This document shows, piece after piece, positions 12,120 through 22,825 of a stretch of DNA of 64,000 bases; the first letter of the stretch is position 1, and the number at the start of each line of letters is the position of its first letter. The notes under the pieces are model-generated. The model was not told where the DNA came from. It did not search any database and saw nothing but the letters and a program-made list of their open reading frames with translations. The translations under genes were made by a program, and so were the position numbers. Source of the DNA: Ampullaceana balthica (lineage: Eukaryota > Mollusca > Gastropoda > Lymnaeidae); contig CALYLW010000556.1 in NCBI GenBank assembly GCA_944989445.1, positions 6,731 through 70,730 of the forward strand. The letters run 5' to 3'.

Positions 12120-12490
12120 TATTTATGTCTCGTAAAACATGTTTAATATAATGCGCACCGATCGGGAATATATTTTTGAAAAGTATCGACACTATAATAC
12201 GCACCTTACCACGCGACAGGAAAGGTTGTTCAATATAATACGCACCATGACACTCTAGCTAAAAAATTAACATGCTACATAGAGATAAATAGAGAAAATC
12301 TAAAAAATGCATTAATTTGATTAAAGTACATTCGATCGATCTGAAATTTGGAAAGATCATTTTTATCATCGCCACGAGTCTTCCTGCAAAATGTCAGCTC
12401 GCCAGCATGTGAGGAAGTGGGTTAAAAATAGTTCCAAAGTTTTTTCGGCACCCAAGCAAGCAAGCAGACACCACGAGTGAATATAAAGTA
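12120..12490. repeat. Dispersed repeat, second copy
   Basis: 12260-12470 is a diverged copy of 5990-6180. The part before it has three TAATATAAT(G/A)CGCACC-like motifs (about 12146, 12190 and 12234), a short degenerate internal repeat. Confidence 0.45.
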
Positions 12491-12659
12491 TTTAAAAACT
12501 CTCGAAGTGTAAGGAACCCACATTAATAACCTTATTAAAAACCATAAACAAAAAAAGAAACAAATTAATTAAAATATTTAATTTATGTACAACTTTTTTT
12601 TAACAATAAATATGCAAAATAATTAGGAACAAATGAGAAATTATTATTGTCATGGAACT

Positions 12660-12895
12660 CCAATGTTAATGAAATTATTTAAAAATGCAAAGATACCTAT
12701 GCTCTATCAAAAGAACCTTTTTAGAAATGTAATAAGAACATAAAATCAAAATGCTATTTTACTTTGGTGACACCTGTGGTAGAATATGCATATTTTTCAT
12801 GGGACCCATCCACCATTAAAAATACATAGATAATCTGGAACAAATTCAAAAAAGCTATCAAATTCCTTACTGGATAGAATTCGAAATTGAATAGA
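12660..12895 (+). pseudogene. LINE reverse-transcriptase fragment (GATAA-tailed family)
   Basis: The plus strand reads KSKCYFTLVTPVVEYAYFSW and DPS, the late RT block that in Jockey/CR1-like LINEs reads LVRPxLEYAxxVWDP. Stops follow. A SINE at 12907-13197 separates it from the matching C-terminal part at 13255-13560, so both are probably one interrupted insertion. Confidence 0.65.
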
Positions 12896-12906
12896 GCAAC
12901 ACCATT

Positions 12907-13197
12907 AGTTAATGACGCGGTTGTCGAGTGGCAGCGCGCTCGACTGGCGTACCGATGGTCACGGTTTCGAATAGATGTGAATGCAAGGATTTGTTACCGG
13001 GGCCTAGGGCATCCCTGAGTCACCCAGCTCCGAATGGGTACCTAACACTAGTTAGGCGGCTGGGTAATGCGTGGAACCCACAAAGCCGTGGCTTGTGAAC
13101 GCTGCATCACTTGCATCTGTCATGGTCTGTGGACGCAATTATCTTCTGCATAGAAGGAGCGTCTGTATAGATAACATAAGAAGATAAGATAAGATAA
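12907..13197 (+). mobile_element. tRNA-derived SINE with GATAA tail
   Basis: The head is tRNA-like, with an A-box-like stretch (GTCGAGTGGCAGC, about 12920) and a B-box-like GGTTTCGAATA (about 12963), the internal RNA polymerase III promoter. A body of about 170 bp follows, then a 3' end reading TAGAAGGAGCGTCTG and an (AGATA)n tail. The 3' end matches the 3' end of the LINE copies at 31981-32095 (minus) and 36260-36300, which suggests that LINE moves it. It lies within a LINE fragment. Confidence 0.6.
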
Positions 13198-13204
13198 ATC
13201 ATTA

Positions 13205-13250
13205 AACCCGGAAACATCCTATCTTATCTTATCTTATCTTATCTATACAT
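13205..13250 (-). repeat. (GATAA)n tail, minus orientation
   Basis: TATCTTATCTTATCTTATC on the plus strand is the reverse complement of the GATAA tail of this LINE/SINE pair. It sits just after the SINE and forms an inverted repeat with its tail. It is probably the 3' tip of a second, truncated insertion on the other strand. Confidence 0.45.
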
Positions 13251-13254
13251 CGGA

Positions 13255-13560
13255 GGAATACTAAGTACAATGTAGTAGTAACACATAATGCAATTAGTTT
13301 TAACTTGTAAATACAACAGAAAGATAATTAATGCAACCATCAAATAGATACAAGGATAAAAACACATTTTTTATTAATCGATATGCAAGAACAAACACAT
13401 TCAAATTCTCGTACTTAACGTCGGTAATTCAGCGTGGATGGGATTGCCTGATTAAAAAATTAAAATTCAATATCAACAATTACTAGAGACTTTTAATTCA
13501 ATTATTTCATGATCAAATGAAACAAAATTTCAATGATCTTGTTTTGGAAAGCCATATATT
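13255..13560 (+). pseudogene. LINE C-terminal fragment
   Basis: TTTTTTATTAATCGATATGC and the following sequence translate, with frame changes, to FFINRYARTNTFKFSY and a W-D region. This matches the same point in the LINE 3' ends at 17010 and 35809, but without their 24-bp minisatellite. It is decayed and has no intact frame. Confidence 0.55.
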
Positions 13561-13881
13561 CCTTAATTGTTATATTTGGTAGCCTATAGGGGTTTATTCC
13601 ATTCCACGTGGGAATGATAAACACGCAAAAACCATTTTCATTATTTAAAAAAATATTTTAAAAAATTAAAACTAAAAATATTAAAATAGAAAAAAAAACA
13701 GACATCAATATTATTACATTTAGAAAATTTTGATTTTACTGCTTGTGATGTTTTATGTCAGACCAAAATACATTAAATAAATTGACATTGATGATGATTT
13801 ATCTTAATAAGAGACATCAAGTATGAAGGCAAACACTCTACTATGATCTATCAGGCTCGATGCGATGTCAGTGGTAAGAAC

Positions 13882-14079
13882 CAGAGGCGTCACTAGAGGG
13901 AGGGGGGTTAGGGAGGTGGGGGACAGCACCGAGTGACACCATCCCAAGGGATGACACCAAAGTGTAAAATTCTGTATGTTCCAGATATTTGGCACTGGCA
14001 GACTCGGAGGAGGTCTTTGGGGTAAGTCATTAGGAAGACGCAACCGCACTGCATGTAACCAACCCTAGTGACGCCTCTG
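13882..14079. mobile_element. hAT-type MITE, complete (198 bp)
   Basis: Perfect 15-bp terminal inverted repeats, CAGAGGCGTCACTAG at the left and CTAGTGACGCCTCTG at the right, are flanked by a near-perfect 8-bp target duplication (GTAAGAAC / GAAAGAAC). An 8-bp duplication and a CAG-initial terminus are hAT features. The interior is non-coding. Second complete copy at 20512-20934. Confidence 0.8.
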
Positions 14080-14632
14080 GAAAGAACTCACCCGACTTGG
14101 TTTTGAATTTTAAAAAAATAACCACAATGATGACATCACATTATATTGTCAACTGTCAAACTTCTGTTTGGTTAAAAATGCAGACGTGTCGCATACATTG
14201 GGTTATACGTACCGTTGTTGAGACACATGTACTGATTGTCTTTGGATTTTGGCAGCCATAAATATGTTTATAGTTTCTATACTTTTTATAAAAGATCCAA
14301 ACATAATCCCTTTGAACCATTAATTGAAAACAGTTAACTCATTTCAAAATTTCTATTAAAATGCATAAATTTTACATACCTGCCTTTGAAATAATAAATA
14401 ATGTTAATTGATTACTGCCACGAAGTCCCTAATCTGAACTCTTATTCTCTCTCGTCGTGACTATAATTGTAGATCTTTTTTCAATTTTATAAAACAATTT
14501 AAAGAATAATAATCAATTTTCACAAATTCATCTGCAAGGCAGGTTCTAAGTCAAGCTCTTCTAATTTTCTTATCTTTATGTGTAAGCCATTTCATTATGT
14601 TACGTTATGTATGGTGTGTACAGTGGCGTAGC
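14080..14632. other. AT-rich non-coding DNA
   Basis: No gene or repeat could be supported. Confidence 0.4.
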
Positions 14633-14730
14633 TAGAACCTTTGCCACCCTGGGTGGTCTCCGATTTGGCGCCCTCTTTAAGGGCCGTCCATAAATGACGT
14701 CACACACCTTGGGGCGGGGGAGTCATTGTA
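14633..14730. mobile_element. Two transposon ends side by side
   Basis: CAGTGGCGTAGCTAGAACC at about 14633 is a hAT-like terminus. It is followed at about 14682 by GGGCCGTCCATAAATGACGT, the terminus of the GGGGCCGTCC family. Neither partner end was found nearby, so these are truncated or nested insertions. Confidence 0.45.
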
Positions 14731-15100
14731 ACTGGTTGCTTTTATATGTGTGTTGTATTTTAGGCGTTCTCACATAACACAAACTTTCGTGCAATAAATC
14801 CTTGAAATACTATTATCAACAAAATAACTTTAATAGGGTTGATCATTTTCTAAGACCGGAAAACGTCATAAACCATTCGGTCCTTGGGCTATTTTTAGAT
14901 TCAGGTCAAACGTTTCTGAAATGTCCATTACAACAGTGTATTTTGATACTTTGATCTCACTAAAACCAATCTTCTAGGTGCAATTTTTTGTGCAAAATAT
15001 ATTTCTTTACAATTATTTTTGCAGCCGAAAAAATTATTAAAATGTTGAAGACTTAAAACTTTAATAAATAAGCTTTAACATATTTTAAATTATTTAAAGA

Positions 15101-15265
15101 TGAGTGTAAGCGTTCGTTCGATAGTCGTAACTACGGTAAAACACTAGTCCTAGCGTAGTCAATTATTAACATATATTATTGTATTTTAATATTGTTTTCC
15201 TTGGTCCTTGCCTTATAAAAATATATTCCTTGGTATTTATTAGTAATAAACTTACACTAAGATTA
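15101..15265 (+). repeat. Dispersed repeat R, forward copy
   Basis: Shares GATGAGTG, GTGTAAGCG, ATAGTCG and TATTTATTAGTAATAAACTT in the same order with the reverse complement of 16301-16459. The two copies form an imperfect inverted pair around the end-joined Helitron copy. Confidence 0.6.
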
Positions 15266-15486
15266 TGACTTTAATTATAATTACATCATAGTATGAAAGA
15301 ATAAACTTCATGGACGAACGAGCAACTAGAACTAGTTACTACTAACTTATTACTAGAGCCTCAGTCAGAGCAGATGCAGAGTCACTAATTCATTTACATA
15401 ATTCATGCTCGCAAGGACGTTCCATTTCGCATAATATAATATTACATAATATAACCATCTATTGATATTTTAATTTAAATAAATAA

Positions 15487-16300
15487 GCCTAAGCAACAAA
15501 AAACAACAAAACAGCAACAACAAAACAACAACAACAAAACAACAACTATAACAACAACAGCAACAACTACAGCAACAACAACAGCAACAATAACAACCAC
15601 AAAAACAACAACAACAGCAACAACAAAAACAACAACAAAAGCAAAACAACAACAACAAAACAACAACAAAACAACAACAGCAACAACAACAAAACAAGAA
15701 CAACAAAACAACAACAACAAAACAACAACTACAACAACAGCAACAACAACAAAAACAACAACAAAGCAAAAACAAAAAAATAACAACAATAACAACAACC
15801 ACAAAACAACAACAAAAAACAACAACAACAATAACAGCACACTTAAAACTCTTGCCACTACCCCCCAGGACAATCAAGGAAAAAGCATTTAACAGAATTG
15901 TCTTTGGAATAAGCGGCAGGCATAGCGGGAACAACATAATGAATTATGACAAAAAAACTGCACCAAAAATAATTTGTTTTGAACCTCCGCGTAATATGTA
16001 AATTTTTCTCCACCAGTGATGGGCTGTAGGAGTCATATGTGTTTAAGGGACCAATCGCTATAGATGACGGTACAGAAAGGACAGAAATGACAGAAACTTG
16101 CCTTTTATTATATAGGACTAGTAACAAAGCCCGCCCAAGGACGGGAATAAGTGTAAGGTGACCTGTGAAGTCTTGGTAGTTGTTATGCTGAAGCGTTTGC
16201 AGGACATTGTCGTCACAGGTCAAGGGATGTGGACAACAAAAACAACAACAGCACCAACAACAACAAAAACAACAACAACAGCAACAAAAACAAAATATTA
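15487..16300 (-). mobile_element. Helitron-like copy with joined ends, minus strand
   Basis: On the minus strand this contains the 3' half of the element (about 16230 down to 16118: hairpin CCCGTCCTTGGGCGGG, then CTAG) directly abutting the 5' half (16117 down to about 15845: TCCTATATAATAAAAGG onward). Both outer sides run into CAA/GTT trinucleotide arrays (15487-15840 and 16231-16296). In the complete copy at 16460-16992 the same GTT array lies between the two halves. The order here is therefore permuted: array, 3' half, junction, 5' half, array. It has no coding capacity. Confidence 0.7.
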
Positions 16301-16459
16301 GTTTAAGTTTATTACTAATAAATACTATGGCATATATAATTTATATGAACCAACGAAAATAATTTATATTAAATATAAGTTTGTTAGCACTAGTCACTAG
16401 TAGGTACTAGTGGCGACGGCCGGCTCCGACTATTGAACGACCGCTTACACTTTCACTCA
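16301..16459 (-). repeat. Dispersed repeat R, inverted copy
   Basis: Reverse-complement homologue of 15101-15265. The Helitron-like copy at 16460 begins immediately at its end, following A at 16459. Confidence 0.6.
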
Positions 16460-16992
16460 TCCTATATAATAAAAGGCAAGTTTCTGTCCTTTCTGTCCTT
16501 TCTGTCCCGTCACCTATAGCGATTGGTCCATCAAACACATATGACTAGCGGAGAAAAATTTACATATTACTGGGAGGTTCAAAACGAGTTATTTTTGGTT
16601 CAGTTTTTTTGTCATAATTCAATATGTTGTTCCCATCTTGAAGTGATGCCTGCCGCTTATTCCAATGGCAATTCTGTTAAATGCTTTTTTCCTTGATGGT
16701 CCTAAGGGGTAGTGGCAAGAGTTTTAAGTGTTGTTTGTTTTTTGTTGCTATAATTGTTGTTTTGTTGTTGATGTTTTCTTTTTGTTGCTGTTGTTGTTGT
16801 TTTTTTGTTGTTGTTGCTGTTGTTGTTTTTGTTGTTTTTGCTGTTTTTGTTGTTGTTGTTGTCCACATCCCTTGCCCTGCGACGACAATGTCCTGCAAAC
16901 GCTTCAGCATAAGAACTACCAAAACATAGCGTCCATGAACTTCACAGGTCACCCTACACTTATTCCCGTCTTTGGGCGGGCTTTGTTACTAG
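16460..16992 (+). mobile_element. Non-autonomous Helitron-like element, complete (533 bp)
   Basis: Starts with TCCTATATAATAAAAGG after an A, and ends with a hairpin (CCCGTCTTTGGGCGGG, about 16965-16980) followed by CTTTGTTACTAG and then T. These are the TC start, subterminal hairpin, CTAG end and A|T insertion context of Helitrons. A GTT-rich microsatellite occupies about 16730-16860. The open frames here follow the trinucleotide repeat and are not genes. Confidence 0.75.
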
Positions 16993-17009
16993 TAGGGAAT
17001 AAAACACAT

Positions 17010-17440
17010 TTCTTATTCCGCGTGCAAGAACAAAAACTACAAATTCTCAATCTTCCCGTCAAGAATTCGGACGTGGCATGGATTGTCTGAGGAAACCAGG
17101 AAAACCAACACTTTATCAACATTTAACACCAACACTTTATCAACATTTAAAACCAACACTCTATCAACATTTAAAACCAACACTTTATCAACATTTAAAA
17201 CCAACACTCTATCAAGATATAAAACCAACACTCTATCAACATTTAAAACAAACACTTTATCAATATTTAAAACCAACACTCTATCAACATTTAAAACCAA
17301 CACTTAATCAACATTTTAAAACCAAAACTTTATCAACATTTAAAACTCTAATTAAATTGCAAGACTGTACATAAACTATGGATAAGCATAGGATGCAATA
17401 ATATTCTTCATGGTGTATATTGTCTGTAACAAATATGATG
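17010..17440 (+). pseudogene. LINE 3' end with embedded minisatellite
   Basis: The last part of a GATAA-tailed LINE: an FLFRVQEQ/EETRKTNTLSTFKT-like C-terminus, then the 3' UTR (GATAAGCATAGGATGCAATA) and a short GATAA-rich tail at about 17430. It is 5'-truncated. The C-terminal codons are interrupted by about ten 24-bp repeats. A sister copy at 35809-36300 has the same organisation. Confidence 0.7.
17103..17345. repeat. 24-bp minisatellite inside LINE C-terminus
   Basis: About ten copies of a 24-bp unit (core CAACACTTTATCAACATT), equal to eight codons reading TNTLSTFK. The same unit is amplified at the same place in the LINE copy at 35926-36206. Confidence 0.9.
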
Positions 17441-17449
17441 AGATAAGAT

Positions 17450-17800
17450 AGACAAAGTTGACTTAAATATTCTTGAATTAATTGTAAAAGTTAATATTTA
17501 ACCTACACACACTGAAGCACATACATTAAAGGAGTCTAGATAAAAATTATAAGCAGGAATTGGTTTAAAACCCACTGTAGCTGTGGATACACATCACTCC
17601 ATACAATCTTGATGTAGCACTAATCTTTCACTGATAAGGAATTAGAAGGCTTACTTTTTAAAAAGTCCTAAATAACAATTTAATCAGTGACAATATATGT
17701 AACTGAATCTCTGGCCTTCGGTTTGTAGAGAATTTTTTCTCAGCCCTAAATTTAAATTGAAAGAAATTGAGCAGATGACAGGTAAATTATTATTACTGGA
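17450..17800. other. Non-coding spacer
   Basis: No gene or structured repeat seen between the LINE tail and the 18-bp array. Confidence 0.4.
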
Positions 17801-17803
17801 ATC

Positions 17804-19503
17804 ATGGCGTATATTGGGATCATGGCATATATTGGGGTCATGGTGTATCTGGAGGTCATGGCGTATATTTGGGTCATGGTGTATATTGGGGTCATGGTGT
17901 ATATGGAGGTCATGGTGTATATTGGGGTCATGGTGTATATTGGGGTCATGGTGTATATTGGGGTCATGGTGTATATTGGGTTATGGTGTATATTGGGGTC
18001 ATGGTGTATATTGGGGTCATGGTGTATATTGGGGTCATGGTGTATATTGGGATCATGGTGTATATTGTGGGTCATGGTGTATATGGAGGTCATTGTGCAT
18101 ATTGGGGTCATTGTGTATATTGGGGTCATGGTGTATATTGGGGTCATGGTGTATATGGAGGTAATGGTGTATATTGGGGTCATGGTGTCTATTGGGGTTT
18201 TGGTGTATATTGGGGTCATGGTGTATATTGGGGTCATGGTGTATATGGAGGTCATGGTGTATATTGGGATCATGGTGTATATTGGGGTCATGGTGTATGT
18301 GGACGTCATGGTGTATATTGGGGTCATGGTGTATATTGGGGTCATGGTGTATATTGGGATCATGGTGTATATTGGGGTCATGGTGTATATTGAGGTCATG
18401 GTGTATATGGAGGTCATGGTGTATATTGGGGTTCATGGTGTATATGGAGGTCATGGTGTATATTTGGGTCATGGTGTATATGGAGGTCATGGTGTATATT
18501 GGGATCATGGTGTATATTGGGGTCATGGTGTATATGGAGGTCATGGAGTATATTGGGGTCATGGTGTATATGGAGGTCATGGTGTATATTGGGGTCATGG
18601 TGTATATGGAGGTCATGGTGTATATTGGGGTCATGGTGTATATTGAGGTCATGGTGTATATTGGGGTCATGTTGTATATGGAGGTCATGGTGTATATTGG
18701 GATCATGGTGTATATTGGGGTCATGGTGTATATGGAGGTCATGGTGTATATTGGGGTCATGGTGTAAATGGGATCATGGTGTATATTGGGATCTGGTGTA
18801 TATTGGGATCATGGTGTATATTTAGGTCATGTTGTATATTTGGGTCATGGTGTATATTGGGGTCATGGTGTATTTAGGTCATGTGTATGGAGGCATGGTG
18901 TTTATTGGGGTCATGGTGTATATTGTATTATGGTGTATATTTTGGTCATGGTGTATATGGAGGTCATGGCGTTTATTGGGGGCATGGTGTATATTGGGGT
19001 CATGGTGTATATTGGGGTAATGGTGTATATTGGGGATCATGGTGTATATGGGGTCATAGTGTATATCGGGTCATGGTGTATATGGAGGTCATGGTGTATA
19101 TTGGGTCATGGTGTATATGGGGTCATAGTGTATATTTGGGTCAAGGTGTATATGGGGTCATGGTGTATATTGGGATCATGATGTATATTGGGGTCATGGT
19201 GTATATGGGGTCATGGTGTATATTGGGGTCATGGTGTATATGGGGTCATGGTGTATATTGGGGTCATGGTGTATATGGAGGTCATGGTGTATATTGGGGT
19301 CATGTGTATATGGAGGTCATGGTGTATATTGGGATCATGTGTATATTTGGGTCATGGTGTATATGGGGTCATGGTGTATATTGGGGTCATGGTGTAAATG
19401 GGGTCATGGTGTATTGGGATTTGGGTATATGGGTCATGGTGTATATTGAGGTCATGTTGTATATTTGGGTCATTGTGTATATTGGGGTCATGGTGTATAT
19501 TGG
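17804..19503. repeat. 18-bp satellite array (about 1.7 kb)
   Basis: Around 90 copies of two alternating 18-bp variants, CATGGTGTATATTGGGGT and CATGGTGTATATGGAGGT, with more indels after about 18780. Because 18 is a multiple of three the array is open in several frames on both strands; those frames are repeat artefacts. Confidence 0.95.
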
Positions 19504-20511
19504 ACGGTTACTTGGTTTTTTACCTGTCTTGGTATGCTATTTGGATGGTAACTTAGTTGTTTACGTGGATTTATACTGCTCTCATTTTATTCTCATAATT
19601 TTTATTTTACTGGATTGTTTTGAAATGTATGCACGAAGAAATTGTTATCAGTAATTTTTTTAAATAAACTTATTTTATTCTAATCTCAAGAGTTCTCATG
19701 TAAATTGGAGAAAGAAAGACAGAAAAGGAAACTGAAAGGACGGAAAAATATTATTTCTAAAATCACCCCCCAATAGCATTGATAATAATAATAATATTAA
19801 TATTGATAATAATATTTCAAAAAGTAAACAGTAAAATATATCTGAGTAACTTTAAGGCCCAATAAATTGATGATAATTTGGGAACCAGTGAATTGTCTGT
19901 TATGTCATATATAAGCCTCTGCCAACGTTGCACATTGGTCAGTTCTGGATTATTTCTGGTCAAGGTGAATTCTCTTTTTCTTATAATTGTCTTATAATTT
20001 ATCTATTCCAGTTTGTGTCAATCGTATTGTGTATTAGCCAAGTGTTTCAAGACATCAAGACATTTACAAAACATAGCGTCACGACTGACAGACAATACAG
20101 ACGACTAAATAATATACCTCTATTTTTATATAAAAAGTTTTACGTCTCTATCGGATTTCGGTATGACCTGTGAACTGTGAACCTTGTCACTTTTATAAAG
20201 ATTTTCCCCTTAAAAAACACAGCAATGTGTTGTATAAATTGGAACAAGTTTAGCTTTTTCTGTCGATAGTTGTTTGTCGTTAGTTTAAAAAAAGAAATTC
20301 TCAATCAGCTGAAATGTATCCATTGTTTCTTAGATCCATGAAGAGATAGAAATGATTGCTCTGAGCAGGTTAGCGAAATGAGCAGCATTCAAATAGATAT
20401 TTTAAACTCTCTTAGCTCCCCTTACTGTGTCATGTTCACGCTGAAGTTGCGCGTTCCAATTCAAAGATGGTGTACGTACTGAAAGTTGTACGAACTGAAG
20501 GAGTGTGTACG
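19504..20511. other. Non-coding DNA
   Basis: AT-rich, with a small AAT/ATA-rich simple repeat near 19785-19815. No gene supported. Confidence 0.4.
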
Positions 20512-20934
20512 CAAAGGCGTCACTAGGAGTGCGGGCGGGTGCGGACCGCACCGGGCGATACCATCACAAAGGGTGACACCAAAATCTAAAACTCTGTATC
20601 TTCCTGTTATTAGGCACTGAGAGACTCGGAGGAGGTCTATGGGTTAAGTCGTAGGGGGTGACACCATGAGCTACCGCACTGGGTGACACCATGAGCTACC
20701 GCACTGGGTGACACCATGAGCTACCGCACTGGGTGACACCATGAGCTACCGCACTGGGTGACATCATGAGCTACCGCACTGGGTGACACCATGAGCTACC
20801 ACACTGGGTGACACCATGAGCTACTGCACTGGGTGACACCATGAGCTACCGCACTGGGTGACATCATGAGCTACCGCACTGGGTGACGCCATGAGCTACC
20901 GCAATGGATGACACCAACACTAGTGCCTCCTCTG
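20512..20934. mobile_element. hAT-type MITE with internal tandem expansion (423 bp)
   Basis: Same family as 13882-14079. The termini are CAAAGGCGTCACTAG and a right end finishing GCCTCCTCTG, flanked by TGTGTACG / TGTGAACG (8-bp target duplication, one mismatch). The interior matches the short copy (GAGACTCGGAGGAGGTCT) but contains ten copies of a 25-bp unit at 20656-20905, which explains its extra length. Confidence 0.8.
20656..20905. repeat. 25-bp tandem repeat inside MITE
   Basis: Ten units of GGGTGACACCATGAGCTACC plus GCACT. One to two unit-like segments exist in other copies of the family, so the array grew from a sequence already in the element. Confidence 0.92.
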
Positions 20935-21198
20935 TGTGAACGTACTGCATGTGGTTTACTCACTGCACGAATATTCCCGTGAAAGTCATCACGTATAATG
21001 GTGTTTTTATCCTAAGTTTAAGATATACACGTACCTCCGCCTCCATGACTCCCAATATCTAGGCGTGTTTTAGTCAACAATTATGTGAATTCAGATGTTG
21101 TTGTGTTCACTCACGTCCATGTGAGTGTAGATGTTGTGTTCACTCCCGCCCATGTCAATGTTGATGTCATTGCGTTCCCTCAGCAGATACCAACAAAG

Positions 21199-21573
21199 AT
21201 GAAGTTTACCCCAGTGATCCTCCTCACCCTCACAGTGGTCTGTGCTGTCCGCGCCGCGCCGACCAAGAGGCTACTCTTTCTGGACAACATCAACACCATC
21301 ATCCACAACGTGGTCAACGCCATCGGGGACGGCATCGACACCAGCACCAACCTCCTGGGACAGGCCGCCACCGGGGTGGGCACCGCCCTTGGGCTGGGGA
21401 CCGTCACCAACACGCTGACCGGTCTGGTGGACACCTTGGTGGACAAGACGACGGACATCGTCGGGGGCGCCGTCAATCAGCTGACCGATGTGGTCAAGAG
21501 TGGGCTGGACGGTGCCACCCTGGGCCTGGGCAATGTTGTCATGGGTTTGGCCAATTTGACCCCGAACAGTTAG
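21199..21573 (+). CDS. Small secreted protein, 124 residues
   Basis: The start at 21199 gives a clear signal peptide (residues 1-19, KFTPVILLTLTVVCAVRA, probable cleavage at A19/A20), a basic TKR, then about 100 residues rich in Gly, Val, Leu, Thr and Asn with the heptad-like pattern LTGLVDTLVDKTTDIVGGAV and NQLTDVVKSGLDG, suggesting amphipathic helices. The mature part has no cysteine. An acceptor-like CGTTCCCTCAG ends at about 21183, so a 5' exon may precede. The longer frame from 21085 is less likely because it buries the signal peptide. AATAAA follows at 21625. The coding sequence is far richer in G and C than its surroundings. I do not recognise the family; a mucus, shell-matrix or gland secretion is a guess. 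Confidence 0.75.
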   Translation: MKFTPVILLTLTVVCAVRAAPTKRLLFLDNINTIIHNVVNAIGDGIDTSTNLLGQAATGVGTALGLGTVTNTLTGLVDTLVDKTTDIVGGAVNQLTDVVKSGLDGATLGLGNVVMGLANLTPNS

Positions 21574-21624
21574 ATGACCACACGCAAAAACGTGCCGCGC
21601 CTGAGAATTGAGAAGAAACAGAAA

Positions 21625-21630
21625 AATAAA
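21625..21630 (+). terminator. Polyadenylation signal AATAAA
   Basis: Lies 52 bases after the stop codon of the secreted-protein gene, followed by a GT-rich stretch (CAGCTGTGTTTCTTATTTTG). Confidence 0.6.
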
Positions 21631-21700
21631 GATCAGCTGTGTTTCTTATTTTGTCATGCAGGCTAATAAAAAATATACTGAATATAAAGCGTCAGAGCAG

Positions 21701-22130
21701 TTGTTTGTTTGTTTGTTTGTTTGTTTGTTCAGCCAATCCAATAATAAACCAATCAACCAATCAGCAAATCAGATAATAAACCAATCAACCAATCAGCCAA
21801 TCAGATAATAAACAAATCAACCAATCAACAAATCAGATAATAAACCAATCAACCAATCAGCCAATCAGATAATAAACAAATCAACCAATCAACAAATCAG
21901 ATATTAAACCAATCAACCAATCAGATAATAAACCAATCAACAAATCAGATAATAAACCAATCAACCAATCAGATAATAAACCAATCAACCAATCAACCAA
22001 TCAGATAATAAACAAATCAACCAATCAACAAATCAGATAATAAACCAATCAACCAATCAACCAATCAGCAAATCAGATAATAAACCAATCAACTAATCAG
22101 CCAATCATCTACTCAACAAATCAATCAACA
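21701..22130. repeat. (TTTG)n and CCAATCAA-type array
   Basis: A short (GTTT)n run at 21701-21730 is followed by about 390 bp built from 8-bp words (AATCAACC, AATCAGCC, AATCAGAT, AATAAACC) in a loose higher-order order. It starts just after the 3' end of the secreted-protein gene. Confidence 0.9.
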
Positions 22131-22820
22131 ACAACACAGTGTCTGAACTTAAAGATGTGAGAGACGTGGTTGGCCACGATTAACTACACAGTGTGTGAAC
22201 AGGTGTGGAATTAACCGTCAATTTAAATTGTTGTATCTTGAAAGTGATGACAGCAAAATATTCCATTCAGGTTTTAGGTTCTAGGTGATCACAATAGCTA
22301 TAAAAAGGCTCGACCATTTCAAGGGAAGGGGTGGGGTCGGGGCCAAAAATAATAAGTACCTTTACTAGCTCCGAAACCTAGGACGTTTCTATTGTTAGAT
22401 ATTTTATACCAATCGGCGGCTTAGCCTAAGTATTATAAATAGGTGCGTCTTAAACTTAAATTGTGATTATACAGTAACAATATTTTAATTATGTGATATT
22501 TTTTTTAGAACTCATCATTCAAATATTAAACTCATTGAACGTTATGAACTATCGATTTTTCTAAACTTAAAAAGTGAGTGGATATTTTTTGCTACATTTA
22601 GTGGAAGAGTGTATTGAAATGAAAAATGTGGACGTGGGAAATGGTGTAAGACTATTGGGCAAAGGAGGGTGATGCCTCGAGTCGCTCTATTGTTTAACAC
22701 GAGTAGGGAAGAGGGGGAGCATTTCTGTTATTAGGGGAAGATAACTACTTGAATGGGGGGGGGGATCTCGGAGTGCCCTGAGTGGAATTAACGTGAGTTT
22801 ATGGCTCTTCGGGAGTAGAG
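22131..22820. other. Non-coding spacer
   Basis: No gene supported. Contains a G-rich patch at about 22755-22765 just before the large array. Confidence 0.4.
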
Positions 22821-22825
22821 GATAT

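Noticed and set aside
15470..15937. Poly-Cys/Val frame of 155 codons across the CAA/GTT array
   Set aside because: Translation of a trinucleotide microsatellite inside a Helitron-like element.
17752..19654. Long frames (up to 280 codons) in the 18-bp array
   Set aside because: Open in several frames on both strands because 18 is a multiple of three. No unique sequence of coding character flanks the array.
21085..21198. N-terminal extension of the secreted-protein frame
   Set aside because: It would place the hydrophobic signal sequence internally. An acceptor-like CCCTCAG just before 21184 suggests this part is intron or 5' UTR, and it is made of GTGTTCACTC-type repeats.
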